Below are positions 50,101 through 59,826 of a stretch of 64,000 nucleotides of DNA, in pieces. The stretch's first letter is position 1, and every line of letters starts with the position of its first letter. The notes beneath the pieces are model-generated. The model did not search any database, was not told where the DNA came from, and was given only the letters and a program-made list of their open reading frames with translations. Made by a program: the position numbers and the translations under genes. Origin of the DNA: Petrosia ficiformis (taxonomy: Eukaryota > Porifera > Demospongiae > Haplosclerida > Petrosiidae); the NCBI GenBank assembly GCA_947044365.1, contig OX345636.1, forward strand, positions 55,035,746 through 55,099,745, in the 5' to 3' direction.

Positions 50101-53100
50101 GCAAGTGACACTGCATAGAGTAGAAATCTTTATGGCCCGTAGGGTCATCCCTATGATTGCTTTCCCAGAGGTTCGAAGTATATTTACATATGTTTGTGTC
50201 ACTTGTGAGTATGTGTTGTATATGTAGTTAAGAAAGTTGTGTCATTCAGGGCGGCTCGGTCAATTAATGGGTGTGGTGCGTAAAAGAAGGCATTGTCGAA
50301 CTCTACAGTGTATAGACCAGCAGAAAAAAAGCTGTGTAGCATACGTAGAAACTGGAAGTAATAGTTAGCTATTCCATCTGAAATAAATTCCTGAAGTTCT
50401 ACAAGGTCCTTTAAAAGTAAACAGAGTAGATAATCAACTATAATAGGCTGATGTGTTTCAGGCATGATAAAGTTAACCATGATTACTGAATGCTGGACAC
50501 CACAAAGCAGTCATAGGGATACTTTTTTTTCTATACATCATGCTATTAATGTTAGCTACATCATTCAAAACCAGAAAGTGGCTGAAAATAATTGAGCCCA
50601 TTAATCTAATTCCATTTTCAGTGCTCAGCTGGTTTTGTGATGTTGATTTAGCACCTTTGCTTTCAGAAGCAAATCTTTTATATGATTATGGTAACAAAGG
50701 TCAAAGTAGTTTTTGATCCGCCAAGGCTTGTGCATTTTTACACTGTATATAGAGTTCTAATGTCTTATTGCATTTTTCAGGGACGCAATGGAAAAGGTTC
50801 TATATATGTATGGGCTGCTGGTAATGGAGGACGGTATTATGATTCTTGTGCAGCTGATGGATATGTCAATAGTATCTATACTATAGCAGTTGGATCAGCT
50901 GATCAGAATGGATATCAAACTGACTATGATGAAGATTGTACTGCAAAAATGGCTGTTACATACAGTTATAACTCTGATACATTTCCAACTGTAGATGATA
51001 ATTGGGACCCCTACAATCAAATTGTGAGTCAACAATTATCTCATTCTTATAACAAAATGAATGTTGCCTGCACAGAACCCATGGTACAATGAAAAGTACA
51101 TTGGATTATTTAAACAAGATTATCATTGTTGATTATAGTATTCACTTGCTTTACTATTTACCATGCCACAGTTCCATAGTTTCTGTATATTCACATTCAG
51201 TTGTTAGGAGATGATTGACTACACACGTGTATATATAGCCTAATTACTCCTATTAATGTGCACATCATTATATAATGTCTGCACATGACCTCATGAATGT
51301 TATCTGGTCATTAATGATCAACTTTAAATAAACCTTAGAACTGTTTCAAACCTTCCATACATCATTATCTACCCCATTTCCAAGTCTAAACTACCGTGTT
51401 GCTTCCATGGAAGACAGACTCAATGAAAGGAGACTATCAATGCCCACTCACTGAAAAATGAAGGCTTGTCCAGACTTACCTGCTTAGAATACATGTTTGA
51501 GGACGACTCAGTTTGCTTGCTTATAAAGTTGTTTCTCTCCTAAATCTTTGGTGTCTCGCTCACTTTAATATTTACAAATATGCACTTTTACGATAATATG
51601 GTCATGCTTGCTACTTCTGTCACAGACTAATGATTTATTCCTTACCTTCATTCTATTGGGTGAGCCATAGTGAACACCAATTAATGTGCACATTACAGCA
51701 CCTAAATATTAGTTACAAAACATGAAAGTGAAAAGAAGTGCAGTTAGAAAGAGGCCTTCACCATTAAAACGAAACAAAAGAGCAACTGAGAGTGGCAATC
51801 ACTATCCATAGAGAGAGAGAGTGTGTGTGTGTGTGTTACGTGTGTGTGTGCGAGAGAGAGAGAGAGAGACAGAGAGAGAGACAGAGAGAGGAGAGAGAGA
51901 GAGAAATAACATGGTTCACTGAGTACACTGAATTGATCAGCCTTAATTACGCACTCCACCAATAAGTAACTAGGATCTATGGCCTAATGCATCTGTTAGA
52001 AGTCTGCACTTAGCAGAGGCTTGTCCCTGCGTTTCCCTAGTACAATAATAATAATATATATAATATTGACTTAAACTTGAGCAAGGAAAAGAAACAATAA
52101 TTCTACACTGCAAAAACAAAGTTGTTAAAATAACTAATTTGTTTGTTAGCACAGTTGCAACACTGTAAAAAATTAATTGTTGTTTCACTCAATTCGGTTG
52201 GTTTGTTATAAACAATGTCATAGTGTCTATAAATATTACAGTATGAATAATGTGTGCCCCCTATAGTATAGAGTTATGTTATATAATGTGACAAAGGTTT
52301 ACTATAGCTGCTGCTGTCAAGCAGTATGAATGATGTCTTGTTTTACAGTACATACAGCTACTTAGCTGCTTTGACAGGGACACTTACTGTCACGCAGTAT
52401 GAATTACATCTAGTTTTGCAGCTTGTTCTTGGCTTCATAACAATTATTCATGTTTGATGTTTATAATTATAAAAGTGAAACTCATATAACCAGTTAAATT
52501 TGTCAAAATAACAAATCAGTTTTTATAGTGTAATATTAATGATATATAATTACATAGCATAGAAAACTAAAACAACAAATACGTATAAAAATGATAACTA
52601 ACAAATAAGAACTGACAACTGATAGGACTACACACTTGTGTGTATATATGTTGTGGTTTAGTCATTTCTATCAAATAGTCACAGTTTGATGGGAACTCTT
52701 TTTTTTTAAGGAGGCAGTGTGGCTTAGTGGTTGGAGCTTGAGCATCCTGTTCGAGTCTAGCTGCGGTCATGTTGTTTCCTGAAAAGGGAGAGTCTGTCTG
52801 TTTTTCTGTGGACTTCATTGCTAATATAACACGGTTAGAAGGGTCTCTTCCTAATTAGCTTCTCTGGTAACGAGAGATGATGCCTCCTAGTTTAAAGGGT
52901 CCACTTTGGAAATTGTGATCAGTTCGGCAGTTCGTGGGACTTACCACCCTGCAGAGCCTGATGGCACTTTAAGTTGGGGATATAATAGAACTTCTGTTCC
53001 CCACAACTGATAGGACTACACTCTATATATATAAAAAAAAGAAGTTATAGAACAGATCGATCACACAATAAGTGAAAATCATATACATATATACATAACA

Positions 53101-56100
53101 AATGCCATATGCAATGCTGATCGTTATTAGTTCTTCTATCTGGTCTGACTGTTTCTTTTCAGACATTCCAACAATAGGCACTTTGTTTCTTTTCCCCGAG
53201 TTTTGATTTTCAAAAAAATAGCAAGCAAGGTAATTGTTTAAAGATACCACTTTATAATATTGCAGAGGCAAGCCATTCTTTTCACGAGTTCAAGTATACT
53301 GGTATTAATCATGTGTCATCTCTGCTCCACTTATTTAGGCACCATCAAATAATGATTATAAAGCTAACAGGCGCATAATAATAGAGCAGACTAAAACAAT
53401 GAAGCACCAAAGCACCAAAGGGTGCTTATATTGGGGCGATGCTTATATTAGAAATTATGCTGTAATACATGGATGGAGGATGGATGGATGGGTTGTTGGG
53501 TGGATGGGTGGATGGATGGATGGATGGGTGGTTGGGTGGATGGATGGATGGATGGATGGATGGATGGATTCTCCATATATTTTATAATGCTGTTTGTACA
53601 ATTACTATGTATAATATTATATTAAGTTATCAATGCACATCCATATAATTATAACGAAGTATTCCTATTATTACTTTGTGGTGTTCAACATTCATTAATC
53701 ATGGTGACTTTCTCATGCCTGAAACACATGTGACACAATCACACTTATATATATATTATATTATATACATTAACTCCATGAAAAGCAATCATAGGTATGA
53801 CACTGTGGGCCATAATAATTATAATGATTATTATGTATTGTTTTGTTTATATAATAGACAACTATTGATCTTGATGGTGGTTGTACTGATGGATTTACTG
53901 GTACAAGTGCTTCTACACCTCTGGTCTCTGCTACAATTGCTTTGGCTCTTCAAGCAAAGTAAGAACTTTGAGTTAAATTAAAGATGTATGACAAAAGTGT
54001 TTATTATATTTGAAATGTTGTTTCGATCTGCTTGCCATAAAAATTAAGCCAGTTTTATTAAGTGTACCTAAAATGAATACTTATTCTTTGTTATGATGAG
54101 GCGTCCAAATGACAAATACACTTGGCATTACGAAACACCAGGTATACAATTTTGTGTTAGAGACCAAGACAAAAAGGAGGGTTCAGTTGTGATATTGTTG
54201 TACCAATAACAACATCCAAAAATTATGGAATTATGAACACAGCAATTTTAAATACATCAAAGAAAATCCTACTATGTGAAAATCAACAGAATGCTATTAT
54301 GATAATATTCTGACACCTGCGCCTTAGTTTTCAAAGATTCATTCTTCGTGATCAGTATTAGGCAGACAGCAAGCCCAAGCAAGGTGAGTATGAAGGCAAC
54401 ACCCACACTTCACTCACCTGCATAACTTTCACATTTAAAAAGGCACAGACTTTTAAATCACATAGTTTCACAGTAGAGCTTCCAAGAAAGCCATACATGT
54501 ATAATTATAACAAAATCATGCTTCATTAGTTGCAGGAAAGCAGCAAGGCAAATGTTTAGTTCAGTAGCAATGTTCACACTTACTGCATTTTAGCTTTATC
54601 ACTTCACTGCCATTCTTGATAATTGTTGATTTAGATCTAAAAAAATTCATACATTTGTGCAGTGTGGTACCAAGAAAAACCCCGTCCTTGTTTTCTGAGT
54701 TTCTGCTGTTTTGTCAAAACATTGTAGTTAGGTAAACACAGTTTTAGGTCTTCAGGTCAGGATGTCAGTTGTTTTAGACCCCTAGCTTCCCTCATCTGAT
54801 CAGGTTCTAAATCAACTAATATCTCTTTCCTGACCTATAAACTAGGCTTATAATAGTTATTGCTGGACTAAAGGTCATTCGAGTTCACTTTGACCTGAAA
54901 ATGTATATAACTTTAGTTAGTGACGTTCCCAGCCACATCTACCGCCACCATGTGGTGACTTTCTAGCAATTTCTTGACATACAGAGAGTCCAATACATAA
55001 CACTCAGATCCAAGTACACTGTAATTAAAAAAATTAATCATAAGTATGATTAGATGTGTGACATGTGTTTGATGTCAAGCCTTGCATGGTTGAAATGTTG
55101 TTCGTTACTGATGGCTGTCATTCTATATTATGTTGCAAAGGTTGCCTATGAAAGTAGATATATACGACTAAGGCACAGGATGATTGTTTGGAAAGGTTTA
55201 TGTCTGGGAAAGATGTGTTTGTTAACTTATCAACTCAGAAAATAAATATCATTAATAACTTGTATGTGAATGCGGTAAATAATCACATGACATTCTGAGA
55301 CAGCACAAGCAAGGCTTTACCAGATATTTCTCATGTGGTGCAGCTGGTGATGAAAACAACCTCCAATCCCTGAACCATTTTTAACTATCTTTTCCAGTGC
55401 TTTTGTCTATGTAAATTTTCAATCCATTGCTTTATTATTGAGTACTGTATAATCATGTATTAACCTTATGACATTAAACTATACACTATACTACATACAA
55501 CGTGAATATGAAAACAGTTATACTGATGGTTAACTTTGTGCTTAATACTTCTAGTTCAGATCTCACATGGAGAGATATTCAGTATTTAATAGTGTATACA
55601 TCAGATACTACAAAACTGAAAGGAGGAGAATGGATAACTAATGGAGCAGGTCTTAAAGTGAGTTCTCAATTTGGATTTGGAGCTATTGATGCAGAGGCCA
55701 TGGTCACCAGAGCTAAAAACTGGACAAATGTTCCTACTCAGGAGTATCAGTATGTGTATACTTCAAATACTGGGTAAGAACTCCTACATGTTCAAGTATA
55801 TATATGTAACGAACTCAGTGGAAATTAAGTGAAATGTGTTTGCCTAATTCAAGATCAAAACTAAAATAATTGCATGTTTGATAAATAATTATATACCATA
55901 ATATTTAATTAGACATTTCTTCTCATTGGCACTGCAAAAAAATGATTTTGGTTTGCACATACACACACACAAAACCTGATGACAGTTATAACCCCCTGAT
56001 CTGTCTATGCTTGCGGAGGTTAATAATGAGCAAAAATGCTTTTTGCTGTCTGAAATACTGGAGCAAAAATGATGGTATAATTTATAAATGATATACATAT

Positions 56101-57158
56101 CAGATGCAAATTATAGTCCACACCACAACTTTTGATAGAGTACTTTGTGCTTCTGTGTACAAAACTGAATGATGAGTGCTTGTGCTTATATTTGTAAGCC
56201 CTTTCTGAAGTGTTTCGTCCCATGCCTTCTTATTAATAATGCTGTTCCTCATGTCACGTCTAAAAAATAATTATTCTTGATTAAAATAGCTGTTTTAAGG
56301 ACCTAGGATGATTACTTGTAATATCTGACCTGTGTCTAGTAACTACTATAGAACACTCATCATACATCAAATTATAATTATTTTGGTGTTATAGTCATAT
56401 GACTGAACTGTTTTGTTTACTACAGATCTGCATATTCTTATTATACTACTACACTATCAGTTACATCAAGTGATATTGTGTCTCTTGAGCACATTGTACT
56501 AACCCTAACCCTTACTCTAGAAGACTATGGAACAGAATATGATTATGATGACCTGTATGACTATATATATGACTATGATTATAACTATTATGACCGCAGT
56601 GAAGATAGTGCAGCTTTTAAAGACTTTCAGAATTTGAAGAAAGTTACCAAAGGAAATACAGATCGTGATGTTTATGATTGGCTTGAAGATTCTCATCCTA
56701 AAAGAGGCGATATAAAAGTTGAGCTAGTATCTCCAAGTGGAACTAAATCTACTCTTCTTCCTTATCGTAGATATGATTTCATTAATGCTGAGGGTTATGA
56801 TAATTGGCCTTTCATGTCTCTTCATTATTGGGGTGAAAATCCCATTGGAACATGGACAATAAATGTATACTTTAAGTCTAGTTATGGATATGTTTCAGTT
56901 CATGTGAATTCATTTGAATTATATGGGACAAGTGTAGCTTCCACTACTTCACACTCATCTTCCACTTCATCTACATCTAGTAGTTCTACCTCTGATAGCA
57001 ACGATAATATCATATTGCCGGTTGTAATTAGTGGAGTAGCATTGCTTCTAATTTCCATTGCCATCGCATTTTTTGTGATAGTCATTGTTGTTCTCAAGAT
57101 TAGAAAAAATAACCGAAGATTACCACGCTACCAAATTATGCCTGAAAATGAAACTTGA
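41486..57158 (+). CDS. Furin-like proprotein convertase, copy C (complete, 11 exons)
   Basis: A type-I membrane subtilisin/kexin-type processing protease, predicted 709 aa. Exons: 41486-41644, 42312-42410, 44192-44284, 44422-44530, 47797-47834, 47890-48052, 48627-48799, 50781-51023, 53858-53958, 55555-55773 and 56426-57158; phases match copy B exactly. The propeptide ends KRRVKK-G. Catalytic residues are Asp152 (VVDDG), His193 (NSHGTSC), Asn293 (AAGNGG) and Ser376 (GTSAS). Exon 6 is three codons shorter than in B, in the acidic loop before the His. The P domain has RGD and the Tyr/Asp-rich insertion ([15 protein letters not shown]). A Ser/Thr stalk as in A, a transmembrane helix and a short tail with YQIM follow. 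Intron 2 has a hAT insertion, intron 4 a TTAA-flanked element and intron 8 the SINE. No disabling change was found. Confidence 0.9.
42434..42822. mobile_element. MITE with ACTGCAAAAAC ends (copy C intron 2)
   Basis: The homologue of 14158-14542 in copy B. The left end is slightly decayed (CATTGCAAAAACGTTTGGTT); the right end is AACCAAACTGTTTTTGCAGTGT minus small changes. It inserted before B and C separated. Confidence 0.6.
43078..43991. mobile_element. hAT-type transposon insertion in intron 2 of convertase C
   Basis: The left end CAGTAGAGCACGGTAGGAAC, followed by G-runs and C-runs, and the right end CTTCCTACTCCACTG are imperfect inverted ends of the hAT CAGTG type. Copy B has an uninterrupted sequence at the corresponding point (about 14825). 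The flanks are AT repeats, so the target duplication cannot be read cleanly. The inside carries a transposase fragment (43344-43683). Confidence 0.7.
43344..43683 (+). pseudogene. hAT transposase C-terminal fragment
   Basis: Two overlapping frames give [16 protein letters not shown] and then [28 protein letters not shown] and EIAKEF. This is the order of the hAT dimerisation region, in which a conserved A-x-x-E-R-x-FS-x-L-R-x-I-K-x-Y-L-R motif is followed by M-x-x-x-R-L-x-x-L. The A-E-R part is replaced by a frame disruption, so the enzyme is inactive. It ends at a TGA after NYFGHI. It resembles transposases of animal ZMYM/THAP-like hATs. Confidence 0.7.
44892..45539. mobile_element. TTAA-flanked element in intron 4 of convertase C
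   Basis: TTAA directly precedes (44888-44891) and follows (45540-45543) a 648-bp element. Its ends, CTCTTTACCAACCATA and TATGGTTATTAAAGAG, are inverted repeats with few mismatches. Copy B has a single TTAA at the equivalent place (about 18770), an empty site. TTAA duplication is typical of piggyBac and Kolobok elements. Two sections around 45140-45340 contain CATGCTTCGTTA and GCAGGAAAGCAGCAAG words also found in convertase intron 9 (about 5510-5560). No ORF of useful size. Confidence 0.85.
45600..46230. repeat. Interspersed repeat R2 (copy C intron 4)
   Basis: The homologue of 18810-19420 in copy B. Here the flanking ACACTGTAAAAA MITEs of copy B are absent. Confidence 0.55.
46840..47175. repeat. 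AT-rich simple repeats in intron 4 of convertase C
   Basis: (TA)n tracts at 46843-46863 and 47101-47172. Between them 46864-46980 is an inverse copy of 46255-46385 (compare TATACTAACTATAAAATTAA). This is a local inverted duplication. Confidence 0.7.
47268..47725. repeat. Interspersed repeat R1, long copy (copy C intron 4)
   Basis: Bounded by GGCCATCCCTATGATTGCTT and AAGCAATCATAGGGATG, which are inverted termini. The inside includes GGTCAATTAATGGGCGTGGA. Related to 26010-26395 and 50131-50525. Confidence 0.65.
48990..49396. mobile_element. MITE with GGCTTGGGGTCAAATAC ends (copy C intron 7)
   Basis: The left end AGGCTTGGGGTCAAATACAT and right end ATGTATTTGACCCCAAGCCT are exact inverse complements over 20 bases. 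The homologue of 23088-23441, but with complete ends. Confidence 0.8.
50131..50525. repeat. Interspersed repeat R1, long copy (copy C intron 7)
   Basis: Bounded by GGTCATCCCTATGATTGCTT and AAGCAGTCATAGGGATAC. The same family as 47268-47725. The 93-codon minus-strand frame inside (50480-50199) is partly shared with that copy, but I see no known protein. Confidence 0.6.
51820..51905. repeat. (TG)n-(AG)n microsatellite (copy C)
   Basis: The shorter homologue of 3360-3482 in copy A. The AG part is interrupted by AGAC units. Confidence 0.9.
52160..52531. mobile_element. MITE with ACACTGTAAAAA ends (copy C intron 8)
   Basis: It starts ACACTGTAAAAAATTAATTG and ends ATCAGTTTTTATAGTGT. A fragment of the related ACACTGCAAAAAC type precedes it (52105-52157). 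Copy A lacks both at this place. Confidence 0.6.
52705..53000 (+). mobile_element. tRNA-derived SINE (copy C intron 8)
   Basis: Nearly identical to 3855-4150, with A-box-like TGGCTTAGTGGTTGG (52720-52734) and B-box-like TGTTCGAGTCTA (52748-52759). It sits in the same intron position as in copy A, so it was inherited by duplication. Confidence 0.65.
53470..53572. repeat. (GGAT)n microsatellite, expanded
   Basis: ATGGATGG units, some changed to GGGTGG and GGTTGG. Copy A has only about five units here (4560-4585), so the tract has expanded in copy C. Confidence 0.9.
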
Positions 57159-58589
57159 AACTAAAACCTACTTTATACACAGTAATAATAATTAATGTAA
57201 TAGGCCAGATTTTTTGCATACTATTGTTTTTGTTACCTTTGTAAGGAGGTATACTACATTAACTATTGTACATCTGATTGTCTTTTAGTTGCAGTGATGA
57301 ATTTATTATTATAGTTATAATTTTTTTCCTCCATTGTGTGACTTTGATATCGTTTGTATAAAGTCGATAGACCATGCTGGTGTTCTTTCTTTGATAAAAA
57401 TTAGTATTTCTCAAACAGAAATTTATAAATGAAGGGATGTAGTTTGTTTTGCAAAATAGTTATTGTTACATTTTGAACTTGCATTGTGATTAGTAAACAA
57501 CAACAAAAAAAAGAGAATTTTCTAATATTGCACTTAAGGAAGTTATAAAAGTACTGGTGGAAATACTGTCCTATCCTATTATATCCATTTTATATAATAT
57601 ATAATATATATATATATAACTAAATGCAAAATTTTGTCATATTTCATTTTCAATTTTTTTCCCGTCATCTTATTGGCACTAGTCGACTGAGAAACGATCA
57701 GTTGAGCACAAGCATTTGAGTAAAACTTGAAAATCAAATAAAACTGATTTTCACTTGCACAGTCACATATATAATATTATAAACACCTCTAACTACCGTA
57801 CTGTGCCTATAATGTACTGCACTGGATTTTGATATACATACACATATTTTAGTGTACCGACCATACTATATATACTGTACTATACTGTAGTTTGATGTAC
57901 ATATACTATATGTAGTTTGATGTACATGCATGTGGATAGTCTTGAAGTTATTAAAACATATAGATCAGAGAGGCCAGTGAATTCAGCTACTATCTCAACT
58001 ATTAAATATCATGTATGATACATAAGTTTAAAATAAGAATTGATTAACTGTATAATTATTGTGTGCATGTTGTATTATGTGGTGATGCAAGGTGAAAAGC
58101 ACAATAAATGATTTGTAAAAGTATAATAATTATGATTTTCTAATTGTAGATTCTTTCATATGATATTTGAGGAAGTGATTGGAAGAGTTAAGGGTCATTT
58201 TGGTCCATTATAATAATTTTAAATTCCACTCTAATGGGAGAAGATTGTACATAATTATACACATAACATAATATTTAATGATCTCTTTGTTTTATAGTTA
58301 CAGTACAGTGAAGATGAAGATGGTTGTGTTCACAGTTTTGATCCCTTGTAGTTTGAATTTGAAATGGATTATTAATTAATAATTAACAATGCCTGTCTGC
58401 TTCTTTGTATTCCTGACTTCCTGACTGCCTGCCTGCCTGCATGTCTGCCTTTATGGCTGCAAATTAATATTACAAATAGGCAACTGAACTTTAGTTAGTT
58501 ATTCATTTGATATAATCAAATTTTTGCTATATTTATTATAATTTGCTCGTGTAAGAGTAGCTAGCTATTACTCCACTTTCTATGGTTGG
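57159..58589. other. 3' flank of convertase C
   Basis: Holds the 3' untranslated region shared with copies A and B (TTGTCTTTTAGTTGCAGTGA), an AATGAA variant of a poly(A) signal near 57427, a decayed MITE at about 57618-57768 and a CTGC minisatellite at 58390-58455. No gene seen. Confidence 0.6.
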
Positions 58590-58599
58590 ATTGCTTTGG

Positions 58600-59485
58600 A
58601 AAGTTTAATAAATTTTTTTCGTAGAATGAGTTGACCTCCTACTGCATTTAGTAATGCATTACAAGCACAAGTGTCCTATTTAATATTTTTTCTTTATCTT
58701 AGTAGTGTGAAGATAAAGATCAGCTTTGTTTTGTGAAACCTGAAGTGTCTTGTTTGCAGCAGATCCAGCAGCTTTTATCTGTTCAACATTAAAGCAGTAA
58801 TTGTTACTTGTTTTACATCACCAGAATGAGATCGAGATTGAATAACACTTATCCTTTTACTGGTTGTTGAATCTTTTCCTTTTATTACTGTACTTGATAC
58901 TCCATGAGTTATACCATCTTGATACTCCATGAGTTATACCATCTTGTCCATATTACCTATAATGAATAAAATAGTTAGCATAATACGTTTAATTAACATA
59001 GCATTACCTTTAACGAATACATGTTTGATGTATTACTCCTGCTATTGGATAATCATCCTCAACTACGGTATACCATTACATATTTGAGAAGATCAGGTTG
59101 AGTTCGACCCTCAGTGTACTCTTAGGTGTCTGGCATCTAGAGGATCAATCCAGATTGAAACATCATTAAGTTTAATATTCACTTCGAATTCTTCATCTTT
59201 TTTTGAAGTGTTTATTTACTTCAGGATGTTTTACATGAGGGTCTGATGATGTTAGGTTTTTATGACTATTTCATTCCTCAGATCAACAATTGAGTTTGGG
59301 CCAACGAGAAATCTAACCACCCATTATTATAGCATGTGAATTTTGATCTCCAAGTCTTACATATCTTGCAGCACCTTCTTTTGTATGTCCTTTAACTTTG
59401 GCAAACATTTCTGGATCTTTATTTTGTCTTACTCCTCTAACATTATTCCACCTTGCTCAGCAAGAAAGATGGATGCTGATAGAAG
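58600..59485 (-). pseudogene. BPNT2-like pseudogene, copy 2
   Basis: Minus-strand relic of the same phosphatase as at 30735-31560, reaching slightly further 5'. It starts with AEQGGIM and, after a frameshift, VRGVRQNKDPEMFAKVKGHT then KEGAARYVRLGDQ. A stop follows where other family members continue, then the metal-binding block and PIAGVIHQ. The C-terminal part (SRSHSGDVKQVT, KADLYLHTTKI) is broken by stops. The block order A-x-x-G-G then V-R-x-V-R then K-G-x-T-x-E-G-A is a strong BPNT2/IMPAD1 signature. Lesions differ from copy 1, so the parent gene was probably intact, or less damaged, at duplication. Confidence 0.75.
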
Positions 59486-59699
59486 TTGACTGTATGTACA
59501 ATATATTCCTGATTCTTATGTTACTTTACTAAAATAAAAAGAATCAGAAGAGCTATCATAACAGAATTAAAACGAGTAATGGTTTACATATTTCTGCTCT
59601 AAGATAGCGGGATATTTTCAAGGGGTCTAAGTTTTCGTGAGCAATATCGACGAATTAGACCCCACTCACTATGCGGTACATGCATTCTGTATTCTATAG

Positions 59700-59719
59700 C
59701 CAATCAAAACGTTTCCCGC
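59700..59719 (+). promoter_or_regulatory. CCAAT box and E2F-like site upstream of HURP
   Basis: CCAAT at 59700-59704 and TTTCCCGC at 59712-59719, about 110-125 bases before the start codon of the intact HURP gene. CCAAT plus E2F/CHR-type sites are usual in cell-cycle gene promoters of animals. In the pseudogene copy the same stretch reads GCAAT and CTTCCCGC (about 31797-31820), so both cores are altered. Confidence 0.45.
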
Positions 59720-59826
59720 TCAGTACCACTTATTTTTAGGCAGCTGGGAGTGTGATAGACTGATAGTCTGATAGAGAGATAGAGTCAGATAGACTTCATT
59801 TTAGGAGATAAAGAGACTCAAGAAGG

